This document shows, piece by piece, positions 1 to 13,169 of a stretch of 64,000 bases of DNA. Source of the DNA: Gorsachius magnificus (taxonomy: Eukaryota; Chordata; Aves; Pelecaniformes; Ardeidae). The notes beneath the pieces were generated by a model that made no database searches, was not told the DNA's origin, and worked only from the letters and a program-made list of their open reading frames with translations. Location of the stretch: contig CM067084.1 in assembly GCA_034008185.1 (NCBI GenBank), forward strand, positions 2,747,385 through 2,811,384, read 5' to 3'. Every line of letters starts with the position of its first letter. Position 1 is the first letter of the stretch. The position numbers and the translations under genes are program-made.

Positions 1-2103
1 GTCTGCCTTACATTTTGGCATATTAAGAATAAGTTTCTGGCTGCCAGCTTTGGCAGATAGCGCGGTAGGAGTGGTTACCTTCTGGCTGCTTGCGTTTTTT
101 TCTTGTGCTATTAGAATGAACAATTGGCTGCACCAAACTTGCGGAATGATTTCAATCTAGGAACTGAGGGATTTACCACTGTGTTATTTTTAGGTGTTAA
201 CGAAGTTGCGTGCAGCGCTGTCCAAAACAATTTTCCTTTGAACAGTTAGGTTTTGGAACCAAATGTGTTCATTAGACGAGAGCGTTCGCTGGAGTACTTC
301 ACTGTGGTTTTCCTCAGAGGGATTTCAAATCAGCACTAAAATGTCATCTCCTTCAGAGTGTTTTTACATTCTGGGTTTAAAACTTAAAAGATTCAGAGAC
401 TTTGTAATCTGAAATTTTTGAAAACGTTTGAATAATGAGATGGCACCAAGATGGCAAAATTTTGATTTTTCCTTTTTGTCACAATGTGACTTTCCGCAGT
501 GGGTCAAGTTTTGAAAAGTTACAGAAAGTAGCGGAGCCAACCAACAAAACAAAACGAGTGCAGGGGCAAGTGGGAAAGGGTCGATGAAGTAAAATGGCCT
601 GAATATTAATCATTTAACGCGTGATGGCAATAAGAAATGGAAAAATAGCAGGGAGAAGAAAGTAGAAATGACAGGAAAAAAGGACGTTATAGGAAGATGT
701 GGGAGATGCTTCCCTTCCCCATATTCAAAGCATTTGAAATAGCTTCTGACATTATTGATTTTTCTGAAGATAATGTGCCTTTTTCCAAACCAGCACCTTG
801 CCAGTCATCTGAATTTCAGTTTGGGTCCCTGAGTGCGCAGGGCTTATCGGGGTCGCAGCGTAAGGCTGGATTAACATTCTTAACAGGCTCTCATTTTTGG
901 GTAGTCTGTGTGATCTTTTCTTATCCCCTCCTGTGTGGTGGGAACCATGTGCTGATGATTCCTGGCGGGTGACGTAGCTGGAGGAGATTATCGGAAGCGC
1001 CAGTCCCTTTTCTTTACCCTGGCCATGGCTTGGAGAGCCAGCGGGGAGCCTGGGGTCCTGTCTGCTGTCCTGCTCCAGGTTTTCTGTCTTTTTGTTCTGG
1101 GAGCCAGATTATGTTCGCTTTAGCATGGCAACATGAGTTAAACCCCATCCTTTCCTGGCATCCTGGGTGACGTATTTTCATTATGCTTGCAGACACAACG
1201 CGTAAATGCAGCTGTAGTAATGTGTGAATGACTCTGCTACAAAAGTTATACCGAGGAAGCTAATCCTCTTCCTAGAGGAGAGACTCTCTTATTTTACAAA
1301 ACTCATGTTTTCACAGTGTGAATTGTGGGGTGGACGCGATAAGACTTGTGTCTGTAGCTCATGGGCACTTTAATCTTGGTATACTGTGTCTGCAGACGTG
1401 GGAGTGGTACCCAGATTAATCATATAGGTAAGGGCAGTAAAAAAATCTGGGTGTTGGCTTGCTTTCAAGCCAAGGACGCACTGAGCTAGGCTCTGAAATT
1501 CTGTCTCTCTCTGTTCCCCTTCAGGGGATGGGAAAGCTGTGCAGGTTAATAATGGGTTAAGAAGCAATTTTTTATCCCTCGGTAGATCCCTGTTTCCAAG
1601 CGCACTGTGGCTTGGCTGTCTGAATGCCTCAGCCCGGTGGGGGCTGGTATGGGATGGGGAATTTGGGATTTCCCTTGAGCAATCTGCTTTTGCAGGGAGA
1701 TCTCTGGCTTTCTCGAGGCTTTCATCAGGCATCTTTCATCGCCCGAAAGAAGTGGTGTTGCATGCAGGCATCCTCCCTCAGCTACACACCACGCTTGGCA
1801 GGCTTCAAAAAGACCGATGCCCCTTTGAAGGCAGGGGGGAAGTTAAAGAATTTTCAGCATGCTGCATTGAGAAGAGTTGCGGGTTTGCTTTCGGTAACCC
1901 TCTGTGTTTTTAGGAGTCTCTTCTCGATCTGAAGCTACCTGGTGCGTATTTTCAAGGGGAGGATGCTAGATGGCTGCGTTCAGGCCTCACAGGTGCAATT
2001 CCCGCTTGGTCTAGCTGCTATTTTAACACGTTTGTCCTGGAAGGTGATAATGCAACCGCTTCCCACTCGTCTGTCACTGCACTACCTCTGCTTAACGTTT
2101 CAG

Positions 2104-2163
2104 TGCTTGTGCAAGGACGGTCGTATATTCCTACGTGTAGGAGACAATTGTAAAATGAGCCTG
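2104..2163 (+). other. Exon-like 60-bp segment (speculative)
   Basis: A segment preceded by a pyrimidine-containing stretch and gtttcag, and followed by CTG|gtgagt. It is open in phase 0 and encodes CLCKDGRIFLRVGDNCKMSL. The C-x-DGRIF-x-GD pattern recalls the start of VWC modules, and the phase fits the first FRAS1 exon at 23710. The spacing to the W of that exon is about ten residues too long compared with the other VWC modules here, so it may be chance. Confidence 0.12.
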
Positions 2164-3084
2164 GTGAGTCAATGTTGCCAGATATTTATGTTATAGCCTT
2201 TTGTACCACTAATGCCAAACCGCGCTGTGTCATCGCAGCCGATTCTAAACTTGGATTGTGTGGAGGCACAGAAACTCCAACTCTAGGATATTACATAGTG
2301 ATCTTTGGGATTTTTGGCTAGACAGGGGAGATCGCTTGAACTCTTTGGCAAAGGAATGATGGCAGGGACACTGCCCTGCACAAAAATCTTCTTGTGTAGG
2401 CTGTTGCCCGGTAATTGGTGAGGGCTGTGTTTACGATAGCTTCTTTCAGGCTTTCTCAGCTTGCAGAATAAACCCATAAGCCTGTACTTCAGGTCCCAGA
2501 ACTTGAAAGTAAGATGAATAGCAGGTCTTAAACACCTATCAGGTAGATTTAAAGTGCAATATTTACTGTAGTATAGAAGAGAGCACTGAAATACTTAATA
2601 TTCCCAAGCCACTGAAAAACAGGCTGTCTTGCCACGACCGTACGTTATGGCGGTTTTTTTCCAGAGCCTTAAACAGCATTTCTCGTGGCGCTGAGAAAGC
2701 ATTAGGCACAAGTTCAAGGCTGTAATTTGGGATGTGCTTTCCACTGTTACTTGATTTACTCTGGGCATCTCACGAGAAGCCAAGTTTCTTGGGTTCAGAC
2801 AAAAAATGGCCGTCTGGAGAATGCAACCTGGAGATGAGAACGGCCCACTGTTTATGAGGACACCTAATACCACCGTAGCTGTCTCCTTCTTCAGCTGGAC
2901 GGTGGGGTGGGCTGGCTCTGATGCTGAGGTAAGATGGGAGGCATCTGATTTGTGTTGGTGCAGTCCAAGAGCTGTGCTGCATCTAGGCAGCTCTGAACCA
3001 GGGAGTCGGGGTTGTTTCCCTGAAGGCAGGAATGGAGTAAGCCTGGTTGTGAGCTTCACTCTGGTGACCCACATTATGCTTTAC

Positions 3085-3107
3085 TTTTTTTTTTTTTTTT
3101 TTTTTTT
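3085..3107. repeat. Poly-T tract (23 T)
   Basis: An uninterrupted run of 23 T. No recognised retrocopy body adjoins it on either side. It is likely length-variable. Confidence 0.95.
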
Positions 3108-4133
3108 GGTAAGATAAAACTAACTAAAATTGCAGGGAAGACCGTAGCCTGTGGAGGTCAAGTCAAATGACCAGTGCAGGTTTTTGGAAAATCCATCGTG
3201 CTGTTGCGCGTAGACCTCTTGAAAGTATTGCAGTGCAGAGGAGTGAAAGAGCAGTGCTGGAGAGGATTTTTTCCCCTTCTTGCTTGTCCCTGGTGTTGGC
3301 AGTAAAATAGAGTTATTTCTCTTGAGCTAACCCTATCGTCATTAATATAGCGCGGATTCCTCCCTGGAGTTGTATCATCTGTTCCTTTCACAGTAGCGCG
3401 TACTTGAACAACACTGCGTTTGCACATGCCCCGCATCACCTCTGCAGCCTGTCACCTGTCTTAATTACAGTCCATGGCAGATGCTTCCAGGTGTCTCATG
3501 ATAGTGGAGATGGTTGATTATAAGTTTCTTTCCTTCTCAAATTCCTTGCATTCTCAACTGTAATTTGTTATGCTGTCTTTACAGTGCACCTTATGTTTTG
3601 GTTTAACATCATTCAGTCTACACAGGCTTGTGAATCTGCAGTGTCTTTGAGTTCAAATCAATATTTGTTGGCGTGTTGAGGATTTCTTTCTCCCCTTCCA
3701 GATTATCAGGTGGCTACAGGTAAATATCCTACAGAAGAGAAAGTGAATTCAGTAGTCTTCCATCTCCCAGTTCAGCTTTCGTTATTATGGGGGGGAAAAA
3801 AGGGGAAGGAAAAATAGAATAGAATATTTTTCTAAATCCCCTACCCTTTTTTATTGTCAGGTTGTGCTTTATTTACATGCTGATTTGAAAAGCGTGGGAA
3901 ATAAAATGTAGACAGACACGTGAAAGTATTGGAAACACCAAGGCCTTAGCAGTAGGAGCTCCCACCACCAAGGTCTCTGGGAGAGAGAGCCTCTGGAACA
4001 AGGCTTGTGATTCAAGTTGCTGTCAGGTCTTGTAGTTCTGGGAATGTTCCTTTGTGCTTCGTACAATGTTCTTAGAAATAGGTCTTGTGCAGCAAAGGAT
4101 TAACCTACCTTTCCTTTGGAGGTCTTCTTGCAG

Positions 4134-4320
4134 AGAATCACAGAATCATTTAGGTTGGAAAAGACCTTTAAGATCCTCAAGCCCAACCATTCCCCTAACC
4201 CTGGCATCCCACCACTAAACCCTGTCCCTAAGCACAGTTTTTAAATACCCCCAGGGATGGCGACTCAGCCACTGCCCTGGGCAGCCCCTTCCAGTGCTTG
4301 ACAATTCTTCCTTATAACTG
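4134..4320 (-). mobile_element. CR1 LINE, 3'-end fragment
   Basis: On the + strand the fragment opens with agaatcacagaatcatttag and ggttggaaaagacctttaag, the reverse complement of the CR1 3' terminus, then runs through the tract with aaatacccccagggatgg and ccagtgcttgaca. It breaks off there, so it is heavily 5'-truncated. The right edge is approximate. Confidence 0.9.
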
Positions 4321-5684
4321 AGTGCATCCATGCAGTCAGACAGGTCACATTCATACCTTTTGAGAGATTCCTATAGCTCTAGGAGAGCTGATTACATCAG
4401 CTGCATTTATGGCACAATGCGAATTGGGCAACAAAGCTGGGGAGATGGGAGCATGAAAGAACTTCTCAAGACTTACAGCTGCGTGACTGGGGAACCTCTG
4501 CTCCCTCCGACTGGCCAGGACAACAATTAAACCCAGAGCGTTTGTCAAGGTACACTTCATTCAGAGTACTTAAGAGCCCCCCAAAACCAATGTGTACTCC
4601 GATTACAACGGAACAGTGCCTGTATCACTCAGCACTGGATGGGAGTCATTGCCGTAAGGAAGTCCTGGAAGCTAACCATGTTGCTGGGATTCCAGGAAGG
4701 GGGTCGGATACTTTATGCGGCTCCGGAGCTACTGCAGCTAGTGCTGATCAGACTTCTCAGGGGCTGTGAAATCTCATACCTGTGAGTTTAATGCCATCTT
4801 GGGCTACTAGGCACCCACATGGGCCTCCGCGAGAGGCACGTGTCCACTTGCTGCAGGGTTGCTTGTGCTTACCTTTGGACCATCTGGTGCTGTTCACTCT
4901 CTCGGAGTTGGGCTGACCTCTGGTTTGGTTTGGTTCTCTGCATTTCATTTGCAGCTGATGGTGTTGGACGACTAAGCCTTCCTAAAAACGTCCTGGTTTC
5001 CAGACCACCTTGTGCCCATCAGCCAGCTCTGACTCTTGAAAGCATCCACCCACCATAACCTTTTCTCAGCAGATTGTTGTCTTTGGCAGTGTGGATGTTT
5101 ACCTGCAGGATGGTCTCTTCCTCCACACCGAGAGGAGGATGAGTGTGATAGCTCTTCTGCTTTGTGACCCTCTCGCAGCCTATGGTTGGCTGTGGAAGAG
5201 GTGCACGGTAGATTTAATGTCCTGCTCTCCGTCTTCATTGCAGCTCCGGACTGTGCTCCTCCCTGTGAGCAGGTGGATAGGTGAGAGAAGAATGGGAAAT
5301 GTGCTTTCCATGCTGTGATTTTCATTCCTAACCCATTCGGGAGGGAGGACTGTTCCCTAAAGAGGGTTTCTTGTGTCACGTTGCTTGAATCTCTTCATTC
5401 TTCAGGGGAGCTGTGAGTCATTCGAGGTATAGACAGATGTCAAGCATGGGATTCTTCCCAGACTTTCTCAAAGTAAACGCAGAGGAAGGCAAACTAAAAA
5501 TCTTATCAGGATCCTGCAGGAACCTGGAGTTAAAAGCATTGTGGAGGTGTTTCCTAAGCCCTGTAAAAACCAGCTGAGCAAAATCTTGAAAAATGGGATT
5601 TCCTTCTTCAAGGGGAAAAAATTAATTAAAAATACCTGGAGTCTGTAACGGTTAATCTGTTTCATATCTTCTTTAAGAAGAGGG

Positions 5685-5700
5685 AAAAAAAAAAAAAAAA
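5685..5700. repeat. Poly-A tract (16 A)
   Basis: Run of 16 A followed by G and a further A run, within a purine-rich stretch. No retrocopy was recognised upstream. Confidence 0.9.
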
Positions 5701-7238
5701 GAAAAAATGGAAGAGAAGAAAATTGCAAAGAAGAGTTATACCATATCACAGTGTCATTATTAAATTTGTAATGAGGCAGCAATTATTTCTAGCCAAGCGT
5801 GAAGTAGCATGACAAGAATTAGCTCGCACCATGTCAGTGAGCAATCTTCAGCCTGGCAAATACCTATGGCAGCACTGAGAGTGATGTGATGAAAGCTCTC
5901 TCTTAGCCTCTTGTCTCTGAATGTGTGTGGACATTGATGCCTGAGGCTTTATATACCCAAGAGATGTGCTTTGAAAAACACATTAGCAAGCATTCATTTA
6001 AGCTTATTAAGGAAACAGAATGAAAATGGTTAACAAAAGCAAATTCTCAGGTGTTGTTTTCAGTGATATTCCTCCCTTCTTGCCTGCCTGAGGATGGAGG
6101 GGAGATGCATTTTCTTCTTCAGCCTGAACTTGAGGGGTGCATATGTTTTGCCTCTGCTGAATATTTCATAGAGCAGCTTTTGTAGATTAAGACAGCACTA
6201 GAGTGAAGGAATAAAGTGCTTTGATATAAAACTGTCCCTTTTTTAAACCATGAGCATTGGAGAGATTTAAGGACCACCCAGTCTGTTTTCAAGAGTCTAA
6301 ATAAGTGCTTATGCATGTGCTCTTCCTTACCCTTACTGCTCCAGTCACCATTATGGGCTTGCTATATAAATTGTTTCCGAGCTTTTACCACAGATTTATT
6401 CTGAGCAAGATGTTAAGTACTGAGAAGGGGGTGAGAGAGAAAAATTCATGTGCGTGAGCTGTAGAGGTTAGGGTAATCTTTGTCCCTTAGCTTGCTTCTA
6501 TTCTGGCCAGTCAAGTTGTGTAAAATTGGTTTTTCTACAGAGAAAAACTGTAGTAAAGGGAGCAAATTGGAGATGTGCAAAGTACGGATTGTATTTATTT
6601 TCGGAGCAACTCCTGACGTCTCCCTGGCATTATATTGGAAGAGCAGTTCATAGAAGCATGGCATTACACATTCTTATGCATCAAAAAAATAAATATACTT
6701 CAGATAGGATTATAGGGCTTTAATTTTAAATAAATATTTTTTTTGCCATGACCTTTTATGCACCGCTTCTGAATAATGAAAGCAAAATGAACTGTTCCAG
6801 CACGAGCCCAAAGACGTCTGCAATTTATTTCCTGTCGAATGCTGCCACTTATCAGTGGATAATATGATTTATTTCTGGCTGACGGCCAATCATGCTAATT
6901 AACACAACAGTACTTCTCCTGCTGAGACCGACCGTGCCCTGTTTTTTGCTTTTCTCTTATCTATCTCAGGAGAGGGAGTTTAAATGCCTGGTGCAACTGT
7001 TTCTTATCCCTACCTCCCCGAAAAGCAATGGCTCATGATTCATCTGACCACCCTTTCCAGCCCTGCAGTTATTTCTTGCCTCCTCTGCACTCGCTGGCAA
7101 AGATGGCTCCACCGTCAGCGTTCTTCAGCAGTTTTTTTGCCTCTGCTCCCTCAACCTGCTCGCTCTTCTTGAACCTTTGTTGCGTTTCCTGGTGCTAACT
7201 GCCTGGTGCCAACCTGCAGTTGAGGGTGTAGACCAGAT

Positions 7239-8009
7239 CTAGCTGATCTTGTCAGTGTTTTCAGTCCTGTGAGTCAGTCTCGCTTGATTTATTTTAGGGG
7301 AAATACCATCGGATGGCGATTTTGGTATTGCATAGCTTACAGGTTTGGTTTTTAAAAGAAAGGATACTTGGCATTGGATGTGGATGGGTTCATAACCTTC
7401 ATAACGAACAATACTGGGCTTGCCATCAGTAGCCTGTCGGACTGGAGTGCAGCGGTGCTGAGTGCCCAGCTGAGGTATGGAAAGGTGGTTCTTGTCCTCT
7501 TGAGAAATCATCATTTCAGGGTGAAACCGCAGCGAACTGGATGTATTTCCCTGCATTACGGCAAGGTTTACGTGTTTCTTTCTATGAATCCCCATTGTAA
7601 CTGGTGACCAGTTGCTTACAGCAGCAGTTGTCCTCGGTTCTTCAAGAATGTATTTATCCCCATCCCTCTTTTTCCGCCTTCGCTGTTCCCCATTTCCAGC
7701 TGTTTCACATTGACTTCTGAGCCTGTCATGTACTGTTGTAGAGCGATGCTGTTGTGTGTTCTGTTGCTGGATATGCCCTCCGTCAAAACGAGGTATTTTG
7801 TTGTGGTTAATGTTAGCTTGAATGAGAAGTTTCGTTGTGGATGCTTGGCAGTGGCTTTTCTTGGGGCAGGTGACATCTTGCTCATTAGTCAGGCTGTCAC
7901 TGAAAAAGGCAGCGTACCAGGGGGTGTTCACCTTTCTAGCTCCAGCTAGCTCTGCGTGCAAGCCTGTGCTCTCGTTACTTAGTGGTGTGATAAAGAAAGA
8001 AAAGTTCAT
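7239..8009 (-). other. Unrecognised 256-codon open reading frame (doubtful)
   Basis: An uninterrupted minus-strand frame of 256 codons starting at ATG. The product would be hydrophilic, rich in H, K, R, T, S and Q, with a basic stretch (QRRRKKRDGDKY) and no hydrophobic membrane segment. No family was recognised. No CR1 sequence overlaps it, and no promoter or polyadenylation signal was identified. It is longer than expected by chance for such base composition, but without conservation or expression data it is not called a gene. A decayed unknown repeat or chance are alternatives. Confidence 0.15.
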
Positions 8010-11000
8010 AAAAACTGAATAATCAGTGAAGAGGAGGGAAAGAATCTAGAGAGAATAAAAAAATGCATTAAATAGTTCCCCATGCAGGGCCTGGTCTCAT
8101 CTCCTTACAATTCAGTAGCAAAAACTCCTTTAACGGAGATGTGCATGCAGGCAATGAAGGCAACAAAACAGACACGGTAACCTTATAGCCATGGAATTCC
8201 TTCGTTCGTAGAGCAGGAGATAAATAGCTGTAATTCTTCTCAGCTTGTTTTGCATGGGGTACGCTTTGTTGTCACTGTAAAAAAATCATCATTTTTAGAG
8301 CACGTGCGACCCAGTGAATAGTAAGGACCATGTTGCTTAACTCAACTGCTTTTTCACTCCAGCTTCTCATGCCGTCACTCTTCATCTGTCCTGGTAATCA
8401 ATCGCCGTCCCAGTGTGTGTCTTGGAAACAGATTCAAGTACAATTACAGGTGCATGTAATTTTATTTTTTTTTAGGTAGTGAGTGTGCTAGAGGAGATTA
8501 TTGCTTTCATTGTGGTGTATGCAGATGGAGGGATGAGCACAGGAAAGTCTTTCTTCATGCCCTCCCTACTTGCCCAGCAGTAATCTTGCTGGAAGTTACA
8601 ATCTGAAATTGCAGTGGGAGGTTTTGATTTTTGAAAATATTTGTCACTACCTGAGGGAAGTGGGGGGATTTCTTGGGGTTTTTTTTAAGTCATCCAGGAA
8701 AGAAAGCCAGTTCTGGCATATTTCAAGGTGAAATGGTTGTGTGTAATGTTTTTCTGCACGCAGTCCAGGCAGTCAAATGTGCTGATAATGCAGGCAGCAA
8801 CTGGACAGAAGTAATCCCCAAGTCAAACAGTAATAAGAAAAAATGTACTGCTGGAGGAGTTGCTGGGTTTCAGGCATGATACCAACCTGTCACAAGGTGG
8901 TACCCCCATCCACCCCGATATTTGCTTCCAGCACCTATTCCCTTTCCTTCTAATCACTTAATAGAGGAACTTCTTTCATTGTAGGATGTTTAGACGGATC
9001 ATTTGGAGAAACTGTATTTCTCCATTTGCCAGGGCCTTGAGATCTGTTCTGCTGCTATACTTGCTGCTGCAGCCTTCTACTGCTCCTACCCTTCAATGCA
9101 AATATTGGCGTTGAACCCCTTGTTTGAGTGAAATTCTCCCTTTCCTGCCAGGCTCGCTGATTGTGTTCAAGCATCTGTGCCAATCTCTTCTGCAAAACGA
9201 ACTTTTTCCACCCGTCCTTTAGGAGCTGGGCAGTCGTATTTAATAGATTGATGTGTGTCTTCCTTACACACGCTATCCATTGCTGTTGTGACTCCAGCTA
9301 TGACCACATTTTCGTTTATCAAACATGAGTTCCTCAAGACAGTCCTTCTCTCTGTGGGGCAGATGGGAAGGAAAGCCTCTCCGTGTAACCCAATTAACAC
9401 ATGGGGAGGAGGAATGCTGAACACTGCTCTACAGAAATTTTGTTATAGAATACAGAGGAAATGAGGTAAAAGACAGATGGTATGAAGCATTTAAAAGCCA
9501 GTGTCTCATATTATATCTTACACATCAAAACCGGTCACAAGAGACCTCTTTCCTTAAAAGAAGCACACAAATACGTATGTCATCTTTGCCCTTTTCAGGG
9601 TATTTTAAGCCTAATTTTGTTTTCAAGCCTGTAGTTTCTATGTGCCAAAGTCAATTAATTTAATCATTTGTAACAGAAGGCACCACGGAGCCTGTGTATT
9701 TGAGTGAAATACTAAGCTGTTACCTACCTTTTGCTGCCATTAATTTCAATTTGGTAATAAAATTACCACCCTGTTAAATCTTGACATCTACCAGTGAACC
9801 GGAGGCTCTCGAAACAGTACTAGAGGACATAAAGAGAGCCTGTGAAATCCCTTTTTTTACAGGCCTCTCCTAATCATTTTTGTTCAGTAATGAAGTCTTT
9901 GTTCACGAAGAGTAATGACTCTGCAGGGCTTTTGCAGGGATCCCCTTCCCCCTTTGAAGGAAAGAGAGAACCAGTTTATTAATCTACTGTGCAGGGAGCC
10001 GAGATTGAAGATAAGGACATAAAGGGTTGTATTTTCTGGGAGCTCTAGGGAGATTACTGTGCTTGGATCCACAGTAACAATAGCAGGATTCCAGGTGCGT
10101 AATTCCTTGCTTTGCACTTTGAAAGGACACCTCCTAAATATTCAGCTTGGAAGTGGAGATACCTATATATTCGGTAAAGTGGCTTGCAAAATTGCTCTAG
10201 AGCGTATTGTTGCCCTCAAGTAGAAATAGAGTTATGTTTAACTTGGTACAGTACTTTCCGAGGGCTTGTTGCAAATGACTTTTACTGAAGGGTATTTTTT
10301 TTTTTTTTCCTGAATCAGCTGGCTGAGCTGCAGTGATTTTCATGCCCTGATGTTTTCTTGTTAGAAATGGGATAAAAGGCTTAGCTTGTCTTGTTCATTC
10401 TGCCCTGGCTAGATACAGTTAACATTGAAGCATTTGGCCCAACATAGCCTGCATTTCAGCAGCACGACAGGACGAATTTGAAATTATGCATCCTGCTAGC
10501 AATATGACTTCATCATTTGACATATTTGTGTTGGGACTACAGAGGATATTCCCTCCTCCTTCTGAAACCATAAAAAAAAAAAGCTCAAAAGGCCAGCAGT
10601 GTTTCCTGGAGGGTATAGTCAGGCTGTGCTCTGCAGGGAATCCCTTGTAATATATGCACTGGATTAAGTTGGTTTAATGGCCAATTTCAAATCTGTGATT
10701 ATTTTTTTTCAGGCTGTGGTTCCGTGCACGCTAGTTGACAGCGGTTGCCTGCAGTTCTGCAGCCTTCAGTGTTTGCTGTTGACTGCTAAAGTCCTGGCAG
10801 CTTTCACAGGTTCAGTTCTCAAAAAAGCAGCGTCATTTTGAGGAGGCAGAACATAACCTCCTCGGTGCTCTCGGACAGGTAAAGCTGCGCTTTGCCTTAG
10901 GTGCACCTGCATGCTTTGCACGTATGTGCAAGGGAGCATCGCACATTGTGACTCCGGCTGCTCCAGAGATAGCCATTATATGGTAATAAATGCTGTAATT

Positions 11001-11314
11001 AAAGCCGTGATAAAGTTTAGGTTAAATTAATCCCTTACCTCCCTTCTTTTCAACAGCTGTTCAATCTAACACTCTGGGTTTGATATCCATTCAGAAGGCA
11101 TTTTGGGGAAAGTTGTTCGAAATTTGCCGGTTGGCAAGTTAGGAACTGTTTGAGTAACAAGGGGAAAAAAAACCCAGCAGGACCCCAAATGTTTTTCTGG
11201 ATGGTAAGGAGAATTGCTGGTGTGTGCAGTTCATCAAACTTAACACGCAATTTGGCATGGAAAAAATTTGCAGCAGAAGAAAATAGAAATAAAAAAACCC
11301 TTTCTCATTTAATG

Positions 11315-11370
11315 ATCATAGAATCATAGAATTGTTTAGGTTGGAAAAGACCTTTAAGATCATCAAGACG
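11315..11370 (-). mobile_element. CR1 LINE, very short 3'-end scrap
   Basis: atcatagaatcatagaattg followed by tttaggttggaaaagacctt and taagatcatcaag is the reverse complement of a CR1 3' terminus with two octamer units. Only about 55 bp remain before the similarity is lost. Confidence 0.85.
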
Positions 11371-13169
11371 ATAATTTGAGATCATCTCCCCTGTGTGCCC
11401 TTTCCAAGCTCATTGCAGCGAAGACACGTGCTCGAGGGGTTTGTCCATGGCCCGATGGCATCAGCAGGGTCAGGCATGGATCGGCAGCGCTGTGCCATTT
11501 CTTGGCTGGCTCAGTTGAGCCACCATGGCATCGGCTCCTTTTCAGGCCTTAACATCAGAGCACATGATGCCTTATGCTGGAGAAGGGTGTATGAAAGGCT
11601 GGTCCCAATGCCAGGAAATTTGCAGTCCAGACAGACACTGGATGGGAAGGACAGCGCAAGCACGGAGAAGAGAAACATCATGCCTGAGATCTCAGTAGTC
11701 ATCTACAGAAACAGGAATTGAGTGTAGGTCTTCTAGGTTTTTATCTTTCTTCTCTTTTTTCGTTCCCCTCCTACCCTAAGCTGCCAACCGGGGAAAATCC
11801 CTGTTCTCTGCAAGGATCTAGCATGTGTTATCATGCCGTTTATTTGCCTGACCCCTGTTTTTGTCCCTTTTTCATAACAGTACGGTGCAGGCTTTAGTTC
11901 TCCACAAGGGAGGTGCTTTTTTTTTGCTCTGCGCATAATAAAGCGCTAAAACCTTGCTGTAAGATGTTGATGCTTAAAGTTTACATGAGTTCAAGGGGAG
12001 ACAGGACAAATTCACAGAGGAGAAAGCCATGAGAATTATTAAATGCAGAAACATGACTTCTGGCTTGGGAAGTCACTGAACTGTAAATTGCATGGCGGGT
12101 GTTTTTGGAAGAAGTATCATTTTCTGTATTTGTATTCCCAGCTGTGTGATTTTGGCTGTTGTCAAAAGCAAGCTCCTGGGTGAGATGGATCTTTGCTCTC
12201 ACTGCATGCAGTGGTGTTCAAAATGCAACCCCTTCCCTTTTAGTAATTGTTCTTACTATTAATTGTTCACCACGTCCTTTTATAGATAGACCCGACATGC
12301 AAAGGAAGTTTGCAAAGAAGCTGCAAGCTGATTTGGGCAAGGTTTTCCTGCTCCTGCTGCCTTGTTGGTGCTTATGAAAATGTTTTTGAAACACGTCAAG
12401 TTGAGGAAAATTGGAGCCGTGCAAAAATGACTCGCCATAAGCGTTCACGCCTTTCCTTCCTTAACCCCTGTAATGCCGTTATAAGAGCAGGCTGCGTTGT
12501 CCATGCTTAGGTGGGCAGAGCCTCTGGGTGCTTTTCTCCAACGGTGCCGTATGGTTTTGGGTTCTGAGGCTTCATGGTATCAAAGTGTGAGACAACTGTG
12601 TATTGCCAGATCCCGCTATTTTCTGGGAGGTTGCTTGTGTTTGGTTAGATAAGAGGTGCCTTATTATTGAAGTCCTGAAAAGAGGAAAATAAATCATGAT
12701 TTCAATTCAAAAGAGAAGGAAACCAAGTTCCTGCTTGTGTTGACTGTGGGTAAAAGCTTAAAAATGGAACCAACTTTGCATTCTGCAGGCCTCAGGAGAA
12801 AGCCAATCTTCTAGTCTGGGGGACGCTCTTAAAATTGTGGGGTTTAATTGGGTTTTTTTTTCCCCTTCAAAATTCTCTATTGGTTTACAGAGGGATGTTG
12901 AATACAAGTTACACTTTTATTCAAGAGGGAAAGAGGGCTTGATTATATGCAAGGAAGTATAGTCTTTAGGCTCTCCCTGGCTGGGGTAGTATTTTCAAGT
13001 TGTGTACGTTCCCAGATGATAAAACCAAACGCAGCACTGAGAGAGAAACTCAAAACTTTTTATCCTCCTTTCTCCTCCACTTCTTCTGGTGCTGATTTTA
13101 TAACTGGGTTAAAAGTTCCAGGTTTTTACAACACAACCGTAAACATAATTTAAAATTACTGCTCCCACA
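11371..13169. other. Exon-poor sequence, probably FRAS1 intron
   Basis: No recognised gene or repeat. A Cys-containing segment near 12141-12181 is flanked by splice-like signals, but its phases do not fit the neighbouring FRAS1 exon. Confidence 0.6.

Larger units (their letters stand above)
1..4133. other. Exon-poor sequence, probably upstream FRAS1 intron
   Basis: No recognised gene or interspersed repeat. Short ORFs on both strands look like chance. A run of 23 T lies at 3085-3107. An exon-like 60-bp segment at 2104-2163 is discussed in the findings. Assignment to a FRAS1 intron is inferred from the position upstream of a phase 0 exon that lacks the start of its domain. Confidence 0.6.
4321..11314. 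other. Exon-poor sequence, probably FRAS1 intron
   Basis: No recognised gene. It holds a run of 16 A at 5685-5700, an unexplained 256-codon minus-strand ORF at 7239-8009, and an AT-rich stretch near 6770-6960 with homeodomain-type TAATTA sequence that might be a conserved non-coding element. Nothing else stood out. Confidence 0.6.

Noticed and set aside
2898..2929. Short segment between ttcttcag and GAG|gtaaga, possible exon
   Set aside because: Only about 34 bp, no cysteine or signal-peptide character, and no similarity to FRAS1.
5091..5140. Sequence encoding VDVYLQDGLFLHTE after a TTGGCAG acceptor, resembling a VWC start (missing FRAS1 exon?)
   Set aside because: It has no cysteine at the expected place, no good donor follows, and the only nearby GT gives the wrong phase for the exon at 23710.
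12141..12181. Exon-like segment encoding LCDFGCCQKQAPG between good acceptor and donor signals
   Set aside because: In the open frame it ends in phase 2, which cannot splice to the phase 0 exon at 23710; the frame that would fit holds a stop.
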